64,000 nucleotides of DNA, taken from positions 31,557,245 through 31,621,244 of the forward strand of contig NC_036447.1 in assembly GCF_002775205.1 (NCBI RefSeq). Reading direction: 5' to 3'. This DNA comes from Xiphophorus maculatus. Its lineage: Eukaryota; Chordata; Actinopteri; Cyprinodontiformes; Poeciliidae. The notes beneath the pieces were generated by a model. That model was not told where the DNA came from and did not search any database. It saw only the letters and a program-made list of their open reading frames with translations. A program made the translations under genes and the position numbers. Of the stretch, positions 1 to 10,600 are shown piece by piece (position 1 is the stretch's first letter; every line of letters starts with the position of its first letter).

Positions 1-83
1 CTCTCACAAGATTTGTGAGTAGGCATAATTAAACAGAAATCCTGAACTCAGGGATAAATAAAATATTTTTAAACTAAACTATA

Positions 84-398
84 TATACACTATATTGCCA
101 AAAGTATTTGCTTACTCATTAAAAATCATAAGTGTTCCCATTGGTTCCAGGGCCAGATGTGTATAAAATTAAGCACCTAGGGATGCAGACTGTTTTTACA
201 TTTGTGAAAGAATGGGTAAATCTCAGGAGCTCAGTGAATTCCAATGAATTTCAGGAGCTGGGCTTGGCCCCTTAGTTCCAGTGAAAGGAACTACATATAC
301 CAAGACATTTTAGACAATTCCACTCTCCCAGCTTTGTGGGAACAGTTTGGAGCTGGCTACTTCCTCTTCCAACATGACTGTGCAGCAAAGGTTTGTTG
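84..398 (+). mobile_element. Tc1/mariner-like relic, internally deleted
   Basis: The left edge carries a terminal-repeat motif common in fish Tc1-like elements (CACTATATTGCCAAAAGTAT at 88-107). About 250-398 reads on the plus strand as the C-terminal part of a Tc1-type transposase: a GPLVPVKGT stretch, then an L-WEQ-like segment and an NMTVQQ stretch. Most of the transposase between terminus and C-terminus is missing, and frames are broken. The family assignment is from recall of fish repeats and was not searched. Bases 1-83 are AT-rich with nothing recognised. Confidence 0.6.
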
Positions 399-870
399 AT
401 GTTCACAAGATTGACATCAGCAAACCATTGACCAACACAATGCCACACATGCTGTCTGCCGTCTGTCCAGACCCAGGAGGCTATCAAATATGAGAATTTT
501 CCCACTCAAGTCAGATACAGTCAAGCTGATAACCTGGCAGCTTGTGCAGCTATCCGGGTGGCTGATGTCAGATGATCTTGGAGGTGAACATGTTGGATGT
601 GAAGGTCTTGGGCTGGTGTGGATACATGTGGTCTGCAATTGTGTGGCCAGTTGAATTCTCTGAAATGCCTTTGGACAGGAATGTGTGAACTTGTGGTAGA
701 GGAATGAGCATTAAATTCACAAGCAATAGCTCTAGTTGACATTCCTCCAGTCAGTTTGCCAATTGCAACATCTGTGGCATTGTGCTGTGTTCTAAAGCAG
801 CACAATGCAGTGGTATTTTACTGTGATCAGTCTATAGTACATCTGTACACTGTTTATTGGCAACACAGTT
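399..870 (-). mobile_element. Second Tc1-like relic, opposite orientation
   Basis: A minus-strand frame over about 521-805 resembles the N-terminal helix-turn-helix region of a Tc1 transposase: IGKLTGGMSTRAIACEFNAH, followed by a recognisable TPAQD stretch. The reading frame then decays. It abuts a different Tc1 fragment on the plus strand, so the block is a composite of two inactive elements lying 3' of the minus-strand P450. Confidence 0.55.
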
Positions 871-940
871 TAAAAATATTTTTCTCTCAGTTCAGCATAT
901 AAAGAAAAAGGGACTTACAATGCTATAGGCTTAACTGAAA

Positions 941-1212
941 AATTCAGTTATAGGAAAGGAATGTAAACTTCACCAAATAAACATTACAATTTGATTTAGA
1001 TATATTTCATAAGCTGGAAAAATCATATATATCCAAATACACATTATTACATATAGAAAAACAGGGACAGAAAATAAAGCTCATTGATTAAGTTGTATTA
1101 TAAGCGCTATATAAGATGTATCATTATACAACAAATTCATTTATGGGAAGGGAATATAAATTTCAGAAAATAAACTTCACAATTTGATTTAAAAATATTT
1201 CTTCAGCTGGAA
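941..1212. repeat. Diverged local duplication, two units of about 80 bp
   Basis: Bases 941-1020 and 1130-1212 align along their length. They share blocks such as CAATTTGATTTA and CAGCTGGAA/AAGCTGGAA, plus a similar GGAA-TAAA run. The copies are offset by about 190 bp. The second unit ends at the last codons of the minus-strand P450, so the first may be a duplicated piece of its 3' UTR. Confidence 0.6.
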
Positions 1213-1214
1213 GG

Positions 1215-4200
1215 TTAGGAGCGAGGGATCAGCTTCAGCTGGATGGGTCTTTTGGGTGCCAGCAAACCCTGGACATCCATCTCAAATGGGATCTGGTAGG
1301 AAATTCAATGTGCAGAGAGAAAAATGTGTGAACTGAATAAGCAATGCAAAGAACAGCTTGGCCATTTAATTCAAACATTGTAAAAAAAAAGAAAAGAAAA
1401 AAGCTATACTAGTCTAGAGAAACCTTATAGTAAAAGAACAAGAGACAATGAAATGAAGATCAGTATGAATTACTGTGCAAAGCTCAGTGTTAAGCAGAGT
1501 CTTCAAACTTTGGATGGACAAAAATAAGTGTCATATTGTTACGTAACACTAAAAACCTACCCATAAGCTTCCTCATGTAGCCTGAAAGAGGAGCAATATG
1601 CAGAGTTAATCTGTAATCTCACCTCAGTCTCTCTACACACAGAGAAGCTGTACTGCTGCAGGATCTCCACCACTGCCAGTTTCATCACCACTAGAGCAAA
1701 CCTCATCCCAATGCAGTTCCTTGGCCCTAACCCAAAAGGCATGTATGTGTATGGATCAATGTCCTCCTTGTTTTTCTTGCTGAATCTGATGCAAAAAATA
1801 CAATATACACATAAATATGTAACCAAAAGTATTCATACTAGCAGCAGACTTCTGCAGATGATACGCAGCAATGTGCATTTTTCTTCCTTATTTAGTGGTA
1901 GTTGTTCATTCCTTCTTACCTCTCAGGTTTGAATTTCTCTGGTTCTGGCCATATCTCAGGGTCCCGGTGCAGGGGCCATGTGGGGACCAGGATAACCATG
2001 TCTTTTGGAATCACAAGGCCATTTATCTCCACAGATGCTTTGGCCACACGCTCCAAACGTGCGGCAATGGGGAACAAGCGGAGAGACTCATTGATGACAC
2101 TGTCCAAGTAGTCCATCTCCATCAGAGGCTGATACTGAACAGGAGCCTACACAAACACAAGCAGGCTGTTTACCAGGTCATACTGCAGTTCTATAGGCCA
2201 GTCTGAATAAGTTAGGATATCATTCAAAAGTTAAATCATACCAAGCTGGTGCACTAAAAAAATCTATTTAAAAATGGGCAACTTTTAGTTTTAAATCAGC
2301 ATTTGTTAGATGGCTCATCAGGCACTTATTCCAGTTAAATACCTGATTTTTAAAGACCTAAATGCTTTACATATTCTATATTTGGCATATGTACCTTGTT
2401 GGGGAAGGTGGAATCAATCTCCTCCTGGAGCTTTCTCATGACCTCTGGGTTCGTGGCCAGATTGTAAGCCAAGAAAGAGAGAGAACTGCTGCTTGTTTCA
2501 TAACCAGCAAAAATGAAAATCATGGATTGGGAAAGGATCTCATGGTCACTTAATCCTGCAGAAAATACAACATGGTTCATAATAGTAAGATGTGTAGCTG
2601 TGTGATATTGTGAGTGTTTGAAGTACGTCTCACTTTTGTCCGTTTGCAACCCATTGTTCTTTTGAGAATCAATCATTAGTTGGAGAAAATCTACTCGACT
2701 CTGCAAGTAAATAAGAGCAGATCAGATCCCATTTCTAGGCCTGCTGATATAACAAGAAAAAAAAAAAGTGAAAAAAAAAACATCATATCTGACTGTACCT
2801 TCTGCTGGCTGGTTTCACGGTTTGACTTAATCTTCTCCAGAGAAGCATAAAAGAAGTCGGTCACAGATTTGGGGAAAAAAGAAAATTCTAACTTTTCAAA
2901 TATGGGGCCGAGGAAGGGGAAGAAAGCTGAAATTAAAGTAACAACAATTATAATACTACTGGACAAGGAAGGTCAGGAACTATTTTGTCTGTTACAACAT
3001 TAATAGATTGAGATTTAACAAAATTATATTCTATTTAAAAGCATAAAGCTGAAAGAGTAAATGATGCACATGAACCTAAAGGTTCTGTTTTTTTTTTAAG
3101 TGACAGAATTCTTTATTATTATGAATAACTAAACCATGAACTTGTAAACTAATATAAAACATCCAGTTTCCATGTCTTCTAAGGATTGAGGAATGAATTG
3201 GACTGTTATTGGAGCCACATATCATTAACCTTGTGTTTGTTCTTTCTTTATACTTTACCAACAGCAAGGAAGAGGGGGTTTAAAAAGTCAAACTTCAGCA
3301 TCTTCTTGATGTTTGTCACAAATGGTTCTGAAGGGTTGTTCAGTGAATCTATATCTACACTGAAGGCTGTACTGGTTACGACGTCCATGCTGTATGATCC
3401 AAAGAATCTGTAAACAAACACAAATATGTTTAAAATGTTTTGGCATTGATAGAGGTGAATTTAAGCATCTTGTGGAACAACTTTATAAAACGTCCTACTC
3501 CTTCAGTTCTAATGCTTCTCCCTTGTCTGCCTTTTTCTTCATGCTGCGGATCAGGTTAGCAGAATGACTCTTCATGACTTCAAACATCTAATGCACACAT
3601 AGAGACAAAAAAAAACATTACCACACACAAATAAAAATGGAAAATGTTCTGGTTTGAAATTAAAGTTCAAAATATATTAGACTAAATCCTGATAACTTGA
3701 GCATGTATGTAACGTCAAGATGCAATTTGCTGTTGCAATATGTTTATTCAGGGATTGCTGCAAAGTCAGAGACTCATAACAGTCTGTTGGGTTTCCTTTG
3801 AAAACTTTCAGCCATTTGATATAATAAATAATACTTGATTACATCGTTTTATATCCGAATCGAACTGCAATGTATGTGATTGAATTTCAATCTGTTTATG
3901 GGATTGGATTGCATTGACTGTAAATATATTTGTACTTAAAAAGGATCTGGTTTTGAAGCTGATCATTTTGATCAGCTGATCCGAGCAAATCACCCAGAAT
4001 CCCGAGTCCTCTCATGGTTTACTTTCTCCAGTTGTTCTACTAGTTTTCCTGTCTAGTAAATGAGATTGCTTTGATCTTGTTGCCATTTCCTGACATATAT
4101 AGATAAACAACTGGCTTGCTTCAGTGTGTCATGCAATACTAATACCAAAAGGAGAGAAGGAGTACTAATTAAAAAGGCTTAGACATTCTGCTTACTAAAT

Positions 4201-6946
4201 AAATCTAAGATATCAAAACAATATTCTCCATTAAATTTAGTCTATAGAATTTATCAGAGTTGTATACTAATTGCATGTTTCTTTGGGTTTCTCCACAGAA
4301 AAAACGCACTCCACTTTTTTGTGTTTCTTTTCGATGTGAGCATGCTATTTCTAATAAAAGGTGAATTCATTTCAAAGCTTTTTATTCCTTTTTACCAGCA
4401 GTGCCAATATATTTGGAGGAAGCAGTATGTTCATGTCAAATTGCTGTAAAAGTTGAAAGATGTAGAGAAGGTGGAGAAGCTCACCTCCTTCAGTCTCCCA
4501 GAGGTGAAGGAAGGAGACAGGACACTACGGATCCTTTTCCATTGGTCATCTTCAGCAATGGATACAGCATCATACAGGGGCCCATTCAGACGGAAATTCT
4601 AACATAATAAAACGGCAGCTGGTGAGAACTAAATGAAAAGCAAATCACTATGACTTCATATGGATTGTAGAGCAGTAACTGCATACTCTGCGGTTGGTGA
4701 AGAAAGAGTAGCATTCCTTAACCAGAATGGCCTTTATGATTTCAGGATCTGCAACACACAACACGGGCTGGCGGCCATCGTAAATACTGAAAGATTAGAA
4801 TGAAACAAACAGTTTAAGCTGAAACAAATCATTGGTTTATTGTGTCTATTCTTCAATGACAGTTACAACATGAAAACTCACCCCCATATTTTCCCATATT
4901 TCCTATAGCACTCTTGATCGAAGTTGAAGAACCCCTAATTACAAAAATAATGTTACATCAGAAATATAAGATAATTTAGAGAACACATTTTATACAATTT
5001 TCAGCTAAATGAATTAATAAATAATGGATCATCTTATTGAATGTTGCTCATAGAAGCTAATTTACATAATTCTGATTCAATAAATTTAAAAAATATATAT
5101 TTTATAAATTAGAGTTAAACTGAACTGCATATCTGTCTGTATTGGACTAATCTACCTAGACTATGTGATCATGTGTAGTGGTGAGGATCACCCAGTTCCA
5201 GTGAGACAGAGACAGGGAGCAGTTTAGAAATAAATAATGAAGAGCAAAAGCATACAACATTCACAAGGACCACAGGGAGCCAGAGCAGAACTAAAAAACA
5301 AAATCACAGGAACCAGGAACAATCAGGGAAGTAACAAGAAGAACCAGCAAGAAGTGAGTTTACGTGGAATTTAGTTCAAGTTGCACTTTTAGTTTGATTA
5401 TTTCTGCCAGAACTTTTCCCTTTAGCCTTCATTTGCAAACTAAACAAGAAAAACTACATAGAACACTGCATATATAAAAAAATTACATAAAATAGCTGCA
5501 TTTAAAATAAAGATGTAAAATATAATATAGAACTATTTCATGGAACTAAACTCCTGGCATTCACACTGGAACATTAGTCCTGTATGTTGCACAATAACAG
5601 AAACTTCACATTGTGATTCCTAAACTACTTCCCTTTTCTGAGTTTCACTTTTCATACGAGTTTTCAAGTTTCTTTTTTTTTTACATTAGTCAATGTTGTT
5701 TATTAAAACTCTCATTCAATTAACAGTATTCTTAGGGTCACTTGGATAATTCAAAATAAAATCTTATTTAAGAAATGTATGTGCGAGAATAAATTGTATT
5801 ATATTTATGTTAATATAAAAAATTATTTACTCATATCTTTAGTTAGACAGTCTATCAGAAGAGTTCAGATGGATGATATTCCTGAAAATCTGAACCAGAA
5901 CCAAATCTCTGTTGCACAGATTAACAGGATCTTCTATAGTTTAGCTTACAGAAGAAATTAAAATACTTAGACTTTTACACTGAATTGTGAGTTGATAGTT
6001 TTTACATCTTGAAATTTCAAGCAGTTTACAACAGTCAGATGTGGCTCGACAACATAATCAGGAGACTCATCTCTTAGTTGCAAAGGGAAAACAGAAACAG
6101 TTTATCTTTCATCTTGATAAATTGCATTAGTGTGGGTTTAAACAGGATTACAACATGACTATGCTCAGACTTCTAAAGATGTCTAAATGTGGCAGAAACG
6201 TTTTATTAGGATTGTTGGGCATAAATCTGGATCACATCAAGCAGACTAACAATGTCTGATTTTTAAAGTGTTTGTTTTTTCTTTATTAGGACAGGACATA
6301 CAGGGTGAACAGCTTTCAACTTGTTTTCTTTAGCTGAATAAGGGAAATGACTGTCCTTTATTACCCAATAAAAGTAATTGGACAATGATTGTAGAACAGG
6401 TTAATACTCATTACTACCAATACAATTACAGCATTTTACCCAAGCGTGAAACAATAATGAGCAATAAGGACATGTAAATCAGCATTTATCCTTTTAGATT
6501 TTCAAAAAATAAAAATAAAAATACAAAGGCTGCAAGGACTTCTGAAGAAGATCCACAATGTAATATCTTTGATTAAGATGTTAACATGATCTACTTTTTA
6601 TACTATAAGTGCGGTTTAAAAAGTGTTATACATACCCTTCGATAATTCAGCATTGTCCCAAAAAATGGGACAGGTTTAGGACCAGAGATACCTAATTTCT
6701 TGAAAGTTCCATAAGGCCAGTAGGCATACCTGTGGATAAATAAGGCTGAAAAATTATGTGTGAAGTAAAGACAAAAGCAGTCAATTCTGAGCGGAAGAGA
6801 ATAGAACAAATGTCAGTTTCAGAATCAAATAACTGAAAGAAATAAATAGATCAATACTCATTCATTAACACTCACACAAGGAGGAGTGTGACAAAGGCAA
6901 CCAGCAGAGTCCATGTCTCAGCGGAGAAGTACAAGAAGTAACCCAT
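1215..6946 (-). CDS. cyp3a: Cytochrome P450 family 3 (CYP3A-like), 13 exons, 497 aa
   Basis: A membrane-bound monooxygenase of the endoplasmic reticulum; the CYP3A family oxidises steroids and many foreign compounds. Coding exons in transcript order: 6876-6946, 6636-6729, 4882-4934, 4687-4786, 4485-4598, 3499-3587, 3259-3407, 2799-2926, 2634-2700, 2395-2555, 1920-2146, 1623-1785, 1215-1292. All introns are GT-AG and all phases agree. Exon sizes 71, 94, 53, 100, 114, 89, 149, 128, 67, 161, 227 and 163 match, as I recall them, mammalian CYP3A exons 1-12. Visible features are an N-terminal membrane anchor (about residues 6-24), the I-helix AGYET (305-309), the ExxR motif (E362-R365), KPERF, and the haem loop [10 protein letters not shown] with Cys442. 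The start is the only ATG giving the signal anchor [12 protein letters not shown]. It appears intact. CYP3A is the best family fit; another fish CYP3 subfamily is not excluded. Confidence 0.95.
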
Positions 6947-7000
6947 CTGTCCTCTCAGTGGAAGTATCTGTCTCTGTGACACCGAATGTCACCACCTGTA

Positions 7001-7035
7001 CCTTTTATCTCCTGCTGCACTGATCTGTTGCGCAA
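7001..7035 (-). promoter_or_regulatory. TATA-like box and C/EBP palindrome for the minus-strand P450
   Basis: On the minus strand AGATAAAAGG (7010-7001) lies about 55 bp from the ATG, giving a plausible short 5' UTR. TTGCGCAA (7028-7035), the ideal C/EBP palindrome, lies 17 bp upstream of it. C/EBP factors are established regulators of mammalian CYP3A genes. Binding here is inferred. Confidence 0.5.
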
Positions 7036-7476
7036 GATGAAGTGTGTGAAAGTTAAACCAATAGTAGCGAGGTGTGTCAAGGGAATATTGTCAAGGTAAT
7101 ATTACTAATCTCCTCTCATGAGAATGTCGTATCCTATATACATCTCAGGCTTGAATCATTACTGCTCCATTGGAGAATGTCTACTACTTCAAAGTTATAT
7201 TACAATACATGCTATTATTTACTTTATTGTGTCTTTTGTGAGATCTCCGAATACAATCTAAATTATGAGGGCCACTTTCAACAGTTTCACTGTGTATATC
7301 CTGGAAAAAAAGAGAAAATCTGTTTTTAATGCCATTTTTCCTCAGTTTGTTTTTAGGATTTCTAGTTTTCTGCTGTACTCATTCAGACATGCCCAGTCAT
7401 GTTATTGGATTTATGAGAAGCAGAAACTGCTTTTATTGTTTTTCTGGAGAGCCAAATGAGGCCAGAGGGTGACCAG

Positions 7477-7513
7477 TTACGTAACTCTGAAGGGAGGGAA
7501 TAAACCCTCCCTT
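7477..7513 (+). promoter_or_regulatory. D-box palindrome and TATA-like box in an inverted repeat (plus-strand P450)
   Basis: TTACGTAA (7477-7484) is a perfect D-box, the site for PAR-bZIP factors (DBP, TEF, HLF) and NFIL3. Fourteen bases downstream, AATAAA (7499-7504) sits between the exact 9-bp inverted arms AAGGGAGGG (7490-7498) and CCCTCCCTT (7505-7513). The start codon is 106 bp further on, so AATAAA could act as a TATA variant. Confidence 0.45.
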
Positions 7514-7619
7514 AACGGACTGCGGGCACCAATAGATGATTGCTGCCTGCAGTCGAATTCAAAGTACAATAAAAAACAACAACCTGAGCTCAACAGACTT
7601 TGGATCGGCCACATCAGTC

Positions 7620-10600
7620 ATGGACTTTTTTCCTTTCTTCTCCTCTGAAACATGGTTTCTCTTGATATCATTTATCTCCATATTTGTTTTGTAAGTATTT
7701 TTGTGATCAAATACGTTGTGCTCACTCTGAATATCAATACTCTTCAAAAGAAACGCATAAAAATGTTATTGCCATGAAAATAAGTTACACTTGCTGTACT
7801 GCATCCTGTCCAGGTATGGCCACTGGACATATGGAGTGTTTGAGAAGTTGGGAGTCAGGGGACCCAAGCCAACCATGTATTGGGGGACAGTTGGGAGGCA
7901 TAACCTGGTAATTATATAGTATGACATGAATAAATAAGGGGTGTTTTATGTTTTCACCATCTACATTTAAGTCTGATAGTAAGTAGAAATTACTAAAAAG
8001 ATGTTTTGTTTTTCAGGTGTACTACTTGGATGACAATGAATGTGCTAAAAAGTATGGAAGAGTATGGGGGTGGGTCCAAACTTTTTTTTTTATTTACAAC
8101 CACTAAATCTACTTTAGTATTGTCTCTGTATTTCCTAAACATTAATATTTGGGAAGTCAGAAATCTCCAAGGTTTTATGTCAAACTGCCCAGCAGTTAAT
8201 GATACATGTGTGATGCGTATTATTCTTCAGTTTGTATGAGCTCAGGAGGCCCATGCTGGCTGTGATGGATCCTGAAATGCTCAAAATCATCCTTGTTAAG
8301 GAGTGCTTCACATACTTTACCAACCGAAGAGTAAGGACACACAAGATAAACAGCGAAAGGAACAAGTGTTTGAACTCCCGTCTCTCTTCTCTAATATTAA
8401 AAGCAGTTTCAGGTTTTTGGTCTTATAGTTTTTCATTGAGCCTAAAATCACAAATAAACCTGTTTTATTTTTGTTAGAACTTCCGCCTGAATGGGGACCT
8501 CTATGATGCAGTGAACATTGCTGAAGATGATCAGTGGAGACGAATTCGTAACCAAGTTACTCCTTCATTCACCTCTGGGCATATAAAAGAGGTAGGACAG
8601 TTCAGGTCAGAGGTTTACATAAGCTCATAAAACTGACATCATATTAAATTTGGACTCTCAGTTATGGAATAAACACTTCTGGTTTAAAGTGAATAATTGT
8701 ATATTATGCAACTTTATCGTTTTTCAAAAGCAATCATTGGGCGTACAAATATAAACATAGTGCATTGTGGAGTTAGTGTCACTCACACATTTTCAAAAAC
8801 ATTTAAATACGCCTAAGCTCCTCCACGCTTTTTGAAGCCAACAAACATGGGCTTTGGGCTTTCTGGCCTTGCTTCTTGTTGGAAATAACACATGGAAGTT
8901 CCTCCAACTACCCCCCATAGATGAAAAAGAAAAAAAAAACTTCAGGATGATGAGGAACAATCCAATAACCACCCAGACTCAAGCCATTCATGAACTGAAA
9001 ACAATTGGGACACTAGTCTCACTGTCCACTATAAAGTGAGCTTTTCTGTGTAAAAAAGGCTCCTGGTAGCAGGGAAAGAAGCAACACATGCCAGTTTATT
9101 GTCCGGGAACCCCTCTGTACAACCAATGCTGATTGGTGGAGAACAGCGAACTCCTTAATTGAAAGCAAACATGCAGATTGATGCAGGCACAGATAGAATT
9201 TACTTTCTAAAAAAAATACAAAATACATGACTCAAAAACTTTTTTTTTTACATTTATCACATCAGCTGAAAAACATACAAATCTGTTAGAAGCTTGTGAT
9301 TTCCCCACGACTTTTAGATATTGATATCTGAAATATTTATATATATCCCTGTCCATGTATGAATTATAAAAAATAACTTACATTTATTTGGTGTTTTATC
9401 AGTGCACCCAAAAAAGAACAGCAAATGTTCAAATCATAAAGAGCCCAATATTTGTGTGATGTTCATGTCCATAATGTATGGAAACATAAACATCTGGTTG
9501 GAAATGTACGCATACAAACATCTTCACTCACTGTATGAATATTCTCTCCTCTTCTGCCTTTAGATGTTCAATATAATGCAGCATCATTCCCATAAGATGG
9601 TTGTTGGCTTACAATCTAAGGTGGAAAACAATAAAGTTATTATTATAAAAGAGTAAGTAACCCAGAGCAAATTATATGACAGAAAAGTTTCATCTCTATA
9701 TATATTTATTGTTTAGTGTACAATAAACATATGTATATATTTTTAAGAACAATTTAGCTTAAAACACAGGAGAACAACTGTAACAGTAGCTGCTTCCCCT
9801 GCGGGACATGATTTGGGGTTATTACTGCAAATTGGATGGATTGTTGTGAAGATAACTGAGACAAAACAGATAACTGGAATTTACCTTCAATAACCAAAAA
9901 TCTTGAAAGTACAATAAATAAGACAATATTGATGCATTTAATCATTAGATTATGTCAGACACTCTAATTTGGACATGGCTATAAGCCTTTACTTTAGATA
10001 TTTGGATTTTACATTACTGAAATATTTATTGATGATGTTCTGGTTATCATTTCTGTCACATTTCCATTATATTGAAATTTTTTTGCATTATGTTTTGTAT
10101 TTGAGGTGCCAAACTGCATGCAATCTCCTAGTGTTGAACACATTTACATACAGGCTGGTAACCTGAACCACGTGGCTGTATCTGGTGTGTATTCTAGCAT
10201 TTTTGGACCCTACAGCATGGATGTGATGGGGAGCTGTGTATTTAGTGTGGACCTGGACTCAATCAACGAGCCTTCAAATCCCTTCATTACACATGCTTCG
10301 AAGCTTTTTAGATTTCCTGTGCCTCTTTTCTTGTTTCAAGGTATTGCTGTTTGATTTCACCTTTTTGTCCATTAAAACTGCATTATCCAGCATTAAAACC
10401 GTGTGTTTCCCATGCTCCCTCAGGGTTTTTTCCTTTCTTTCTTCCTCTGCTGGAGCTCCTTGGAGTTTCACTATTCCCCAAGTCCTCTACTTCTTTCTTT
10501 AGAACAGTTTTGGAGAAAATAAGAGCAGAACGGAATGAGAGCGCAAGAAAGGTTTGTCAAAAACACACTGGTGCTAGTCCTGAATGTTCACAAATGTACC

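Larger units (their letters stand above)
6947..7619. promoter_or_regulatory. Shared promoter region between divergent P450 genes
   Basis: 673 bp separate the two start codons, so this stretch must hold both core promoters unless an upstream non-coding exon lies elsewhere. It contains two TATA-like boxes facing outward, two perfect palindromic bZIP-type sites and a CCAAT at 7058-7062. I did not find a clear ER6 or DR3 pregnane X receptor element by eye. Confidence 0.7.

Noticed and set aside
6947-7619. Pregnane X receptor ER6/DR3 site between the P450s
   Set aside because: Only weak half-site-like words were found; no spaced pair close to consensus.
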